NCBI RefSeq assembly: GCF_900130055.1
Contig: NZ_FQXU01000006.1
Span: 126,787-190,786 of the forward strand
Origin: Clostridium intestinale DSM 6191
GTDB lineage: Bacteria; Bacillota; Clostridia; Clostridiales; Clostridiaceae
Reading direction: 5' to 3'
DNA: 64,000 bases
How positions within the stretch are numbered: position 1 is the first letter of the stretch; each line of letters begins with the position of its first letter. This document shows positions 63,578-64,000 of this stretch, piece by piece. Made by a program: the position numbers and the translations under genes. The notes under the pieces are model-generated. The model saw only the letters and a program-made list of their open reading frames with translations. It did not search any database and was not told the origin of the DNA.

Positions 63578-64000
63578 GGTTCCTAGACTGGTTAAGACCT
63601 GGAATAAGGGTTAAAAGATGGATCTTATTTGGATTATTAGGAGTGCTTTTAGTAGCTTACGGTTTTACGGAACTTGCTTTACACAGTATGTATAGCATCA
63701 TGTATAAAGTATTTTATGTATTTTTAATAATAACAGGGATTTTTGTTTTATACGTTTCAGTAACTGAAGTGATGAGGGGAATAATAGCACTTATAAATAA
63801 AGGATATATAAAGGTATCCTTAGATTCAGATAAAATGCAAAATCTTATATATGAAAAAAGATTATTAGTAAAAGGACCTAAAATAGTAGTAATTGGTGGG
63901 GGGACAGGTCTTTCCACAATGCTAAGAGGATTAAAGTATTATACTTCTAATATAACTGCTATAGTTACAGTTGCAGATGATGGTGGAGGATCTGGGGATT
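63574..64000 (+). CDS. yvcK: YvcK-family gluconeogenesis/morphogenesis factor (5' part)
   Basis: The gene is cut by the window end; 142 codons are present. ATG at 63574 overlaps the rapZ stop (ATGA). The protein has an N-terminal extension with two hydrophobic segments (about residues 16-35 and 47-66), followed by the nucleotide/sugar-binding start [19 protein letters not shown] and [10 protein letters not shown]. The extension is absent from short YvcK proteins but common in clostridial relatives. The rapZ-yvcK(-whiA) order is conserved in Firmicutes. Confidence 0.9.
   Translation, partial: MRFLDWLRPGIRVKRWILFGLLGVLLVAYGFTELALHSMYSIMYKVFYVFLIITGIFVLYVSVTEVMRGIIALINKGYIKVSLDSDKMQNLIYEKRLLVKGPKIVVIGGGTGLSTMLRGLKYYTSNITAIVTVADDGGGSGD

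Overview
The window is AT-rich DNA with strong AGGAGG-type ribosome binding sites, a GerS-like germination protein, SpoVE/FtsW and MinJ-like division proteins, Gram-positive lipoproteins and sigma-54/PTS regulators. This points to a spore-forming Firmicute, most likely Clostridium sensu stricto. The species was not determined. I saw no rRNA, tRNA, CRISPR array, prophage or insertion sequence. Almost every gene belongs to a recognisable family.

Layout: (1) 1-233, a 16-bp tandem repeat at the edge, in the tail of a truncated gene. (2) 234-2472, a polar amino-acid (cystine-type) ABC transporter. (3) 2562-9534, a polyamine operon: a leader with two terminator-like hairpins, potABCD, then an aldehyde dehydrogenase and a putrescine-type aminotransferase, so import is joined to degradation towards GABA. 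(4) 9601-17308, housekeeping and stress genes: class V aminotransferase with an ECF S component, a ferritin-like protein, a divergent DapB, a mutarotase-like protein, BrkB/YihY, a short SSB, a flavodiiron protein and a small exporter. (5) 17376-28439, a sigma-54-controlled galactitol-family PTS locus: a LevR-type activator, EIIA, EIIB, EIIC, two polyol-phosphate dehydrogenases, two pentulose/hexulose-phosphate epimerases, RpiB and a phosphohexomutase. Gene content resembles the pentitol (arabitol/xylitol) PTS locus of Listeria. (6) 28440-34398, an sRNA candidate, two small uncharacterised genes, then acpS-nnrD-gerS-like-alr-mazEF. (7) 34626-38279, a split transketolase and tandem YitT proteins. 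(8) 38496-60753, ftsE-ftsX-ctp-minJ-like-uvrB and uvrA-FHA-ftsW-PBP-uvrC, interrupted between uvrB and uvrA by a cell-wall recycling island (RpiR-type regulator, murQ, lactose-family PTS, anmK, MupG/DUF871). (9) 60785-64000, a PHP phosphatase, murB, rapZ and the start of yvcK.

How it fits together: the two PTS loci each pair a dedicated regulator with an uptake system and catabolic enzymes. The first has two near-perfect sigma-54 promoters. The second has a perfect 17-bp palindrome over the murQ promoter. uvrB and uvrA, though separated by 8 kb, each keep a GAAC-N4-GTTC LexA/SOS box. The most notable oddities are the double-terminator pot leader, a MazE antitoxin that seems to lack its DNA-binding half, an ATA codon where uvrC should start, an unannotated promoter-terminator unit near 28.6 kb, and the phosphohexomutase within the pentitol-like locus.
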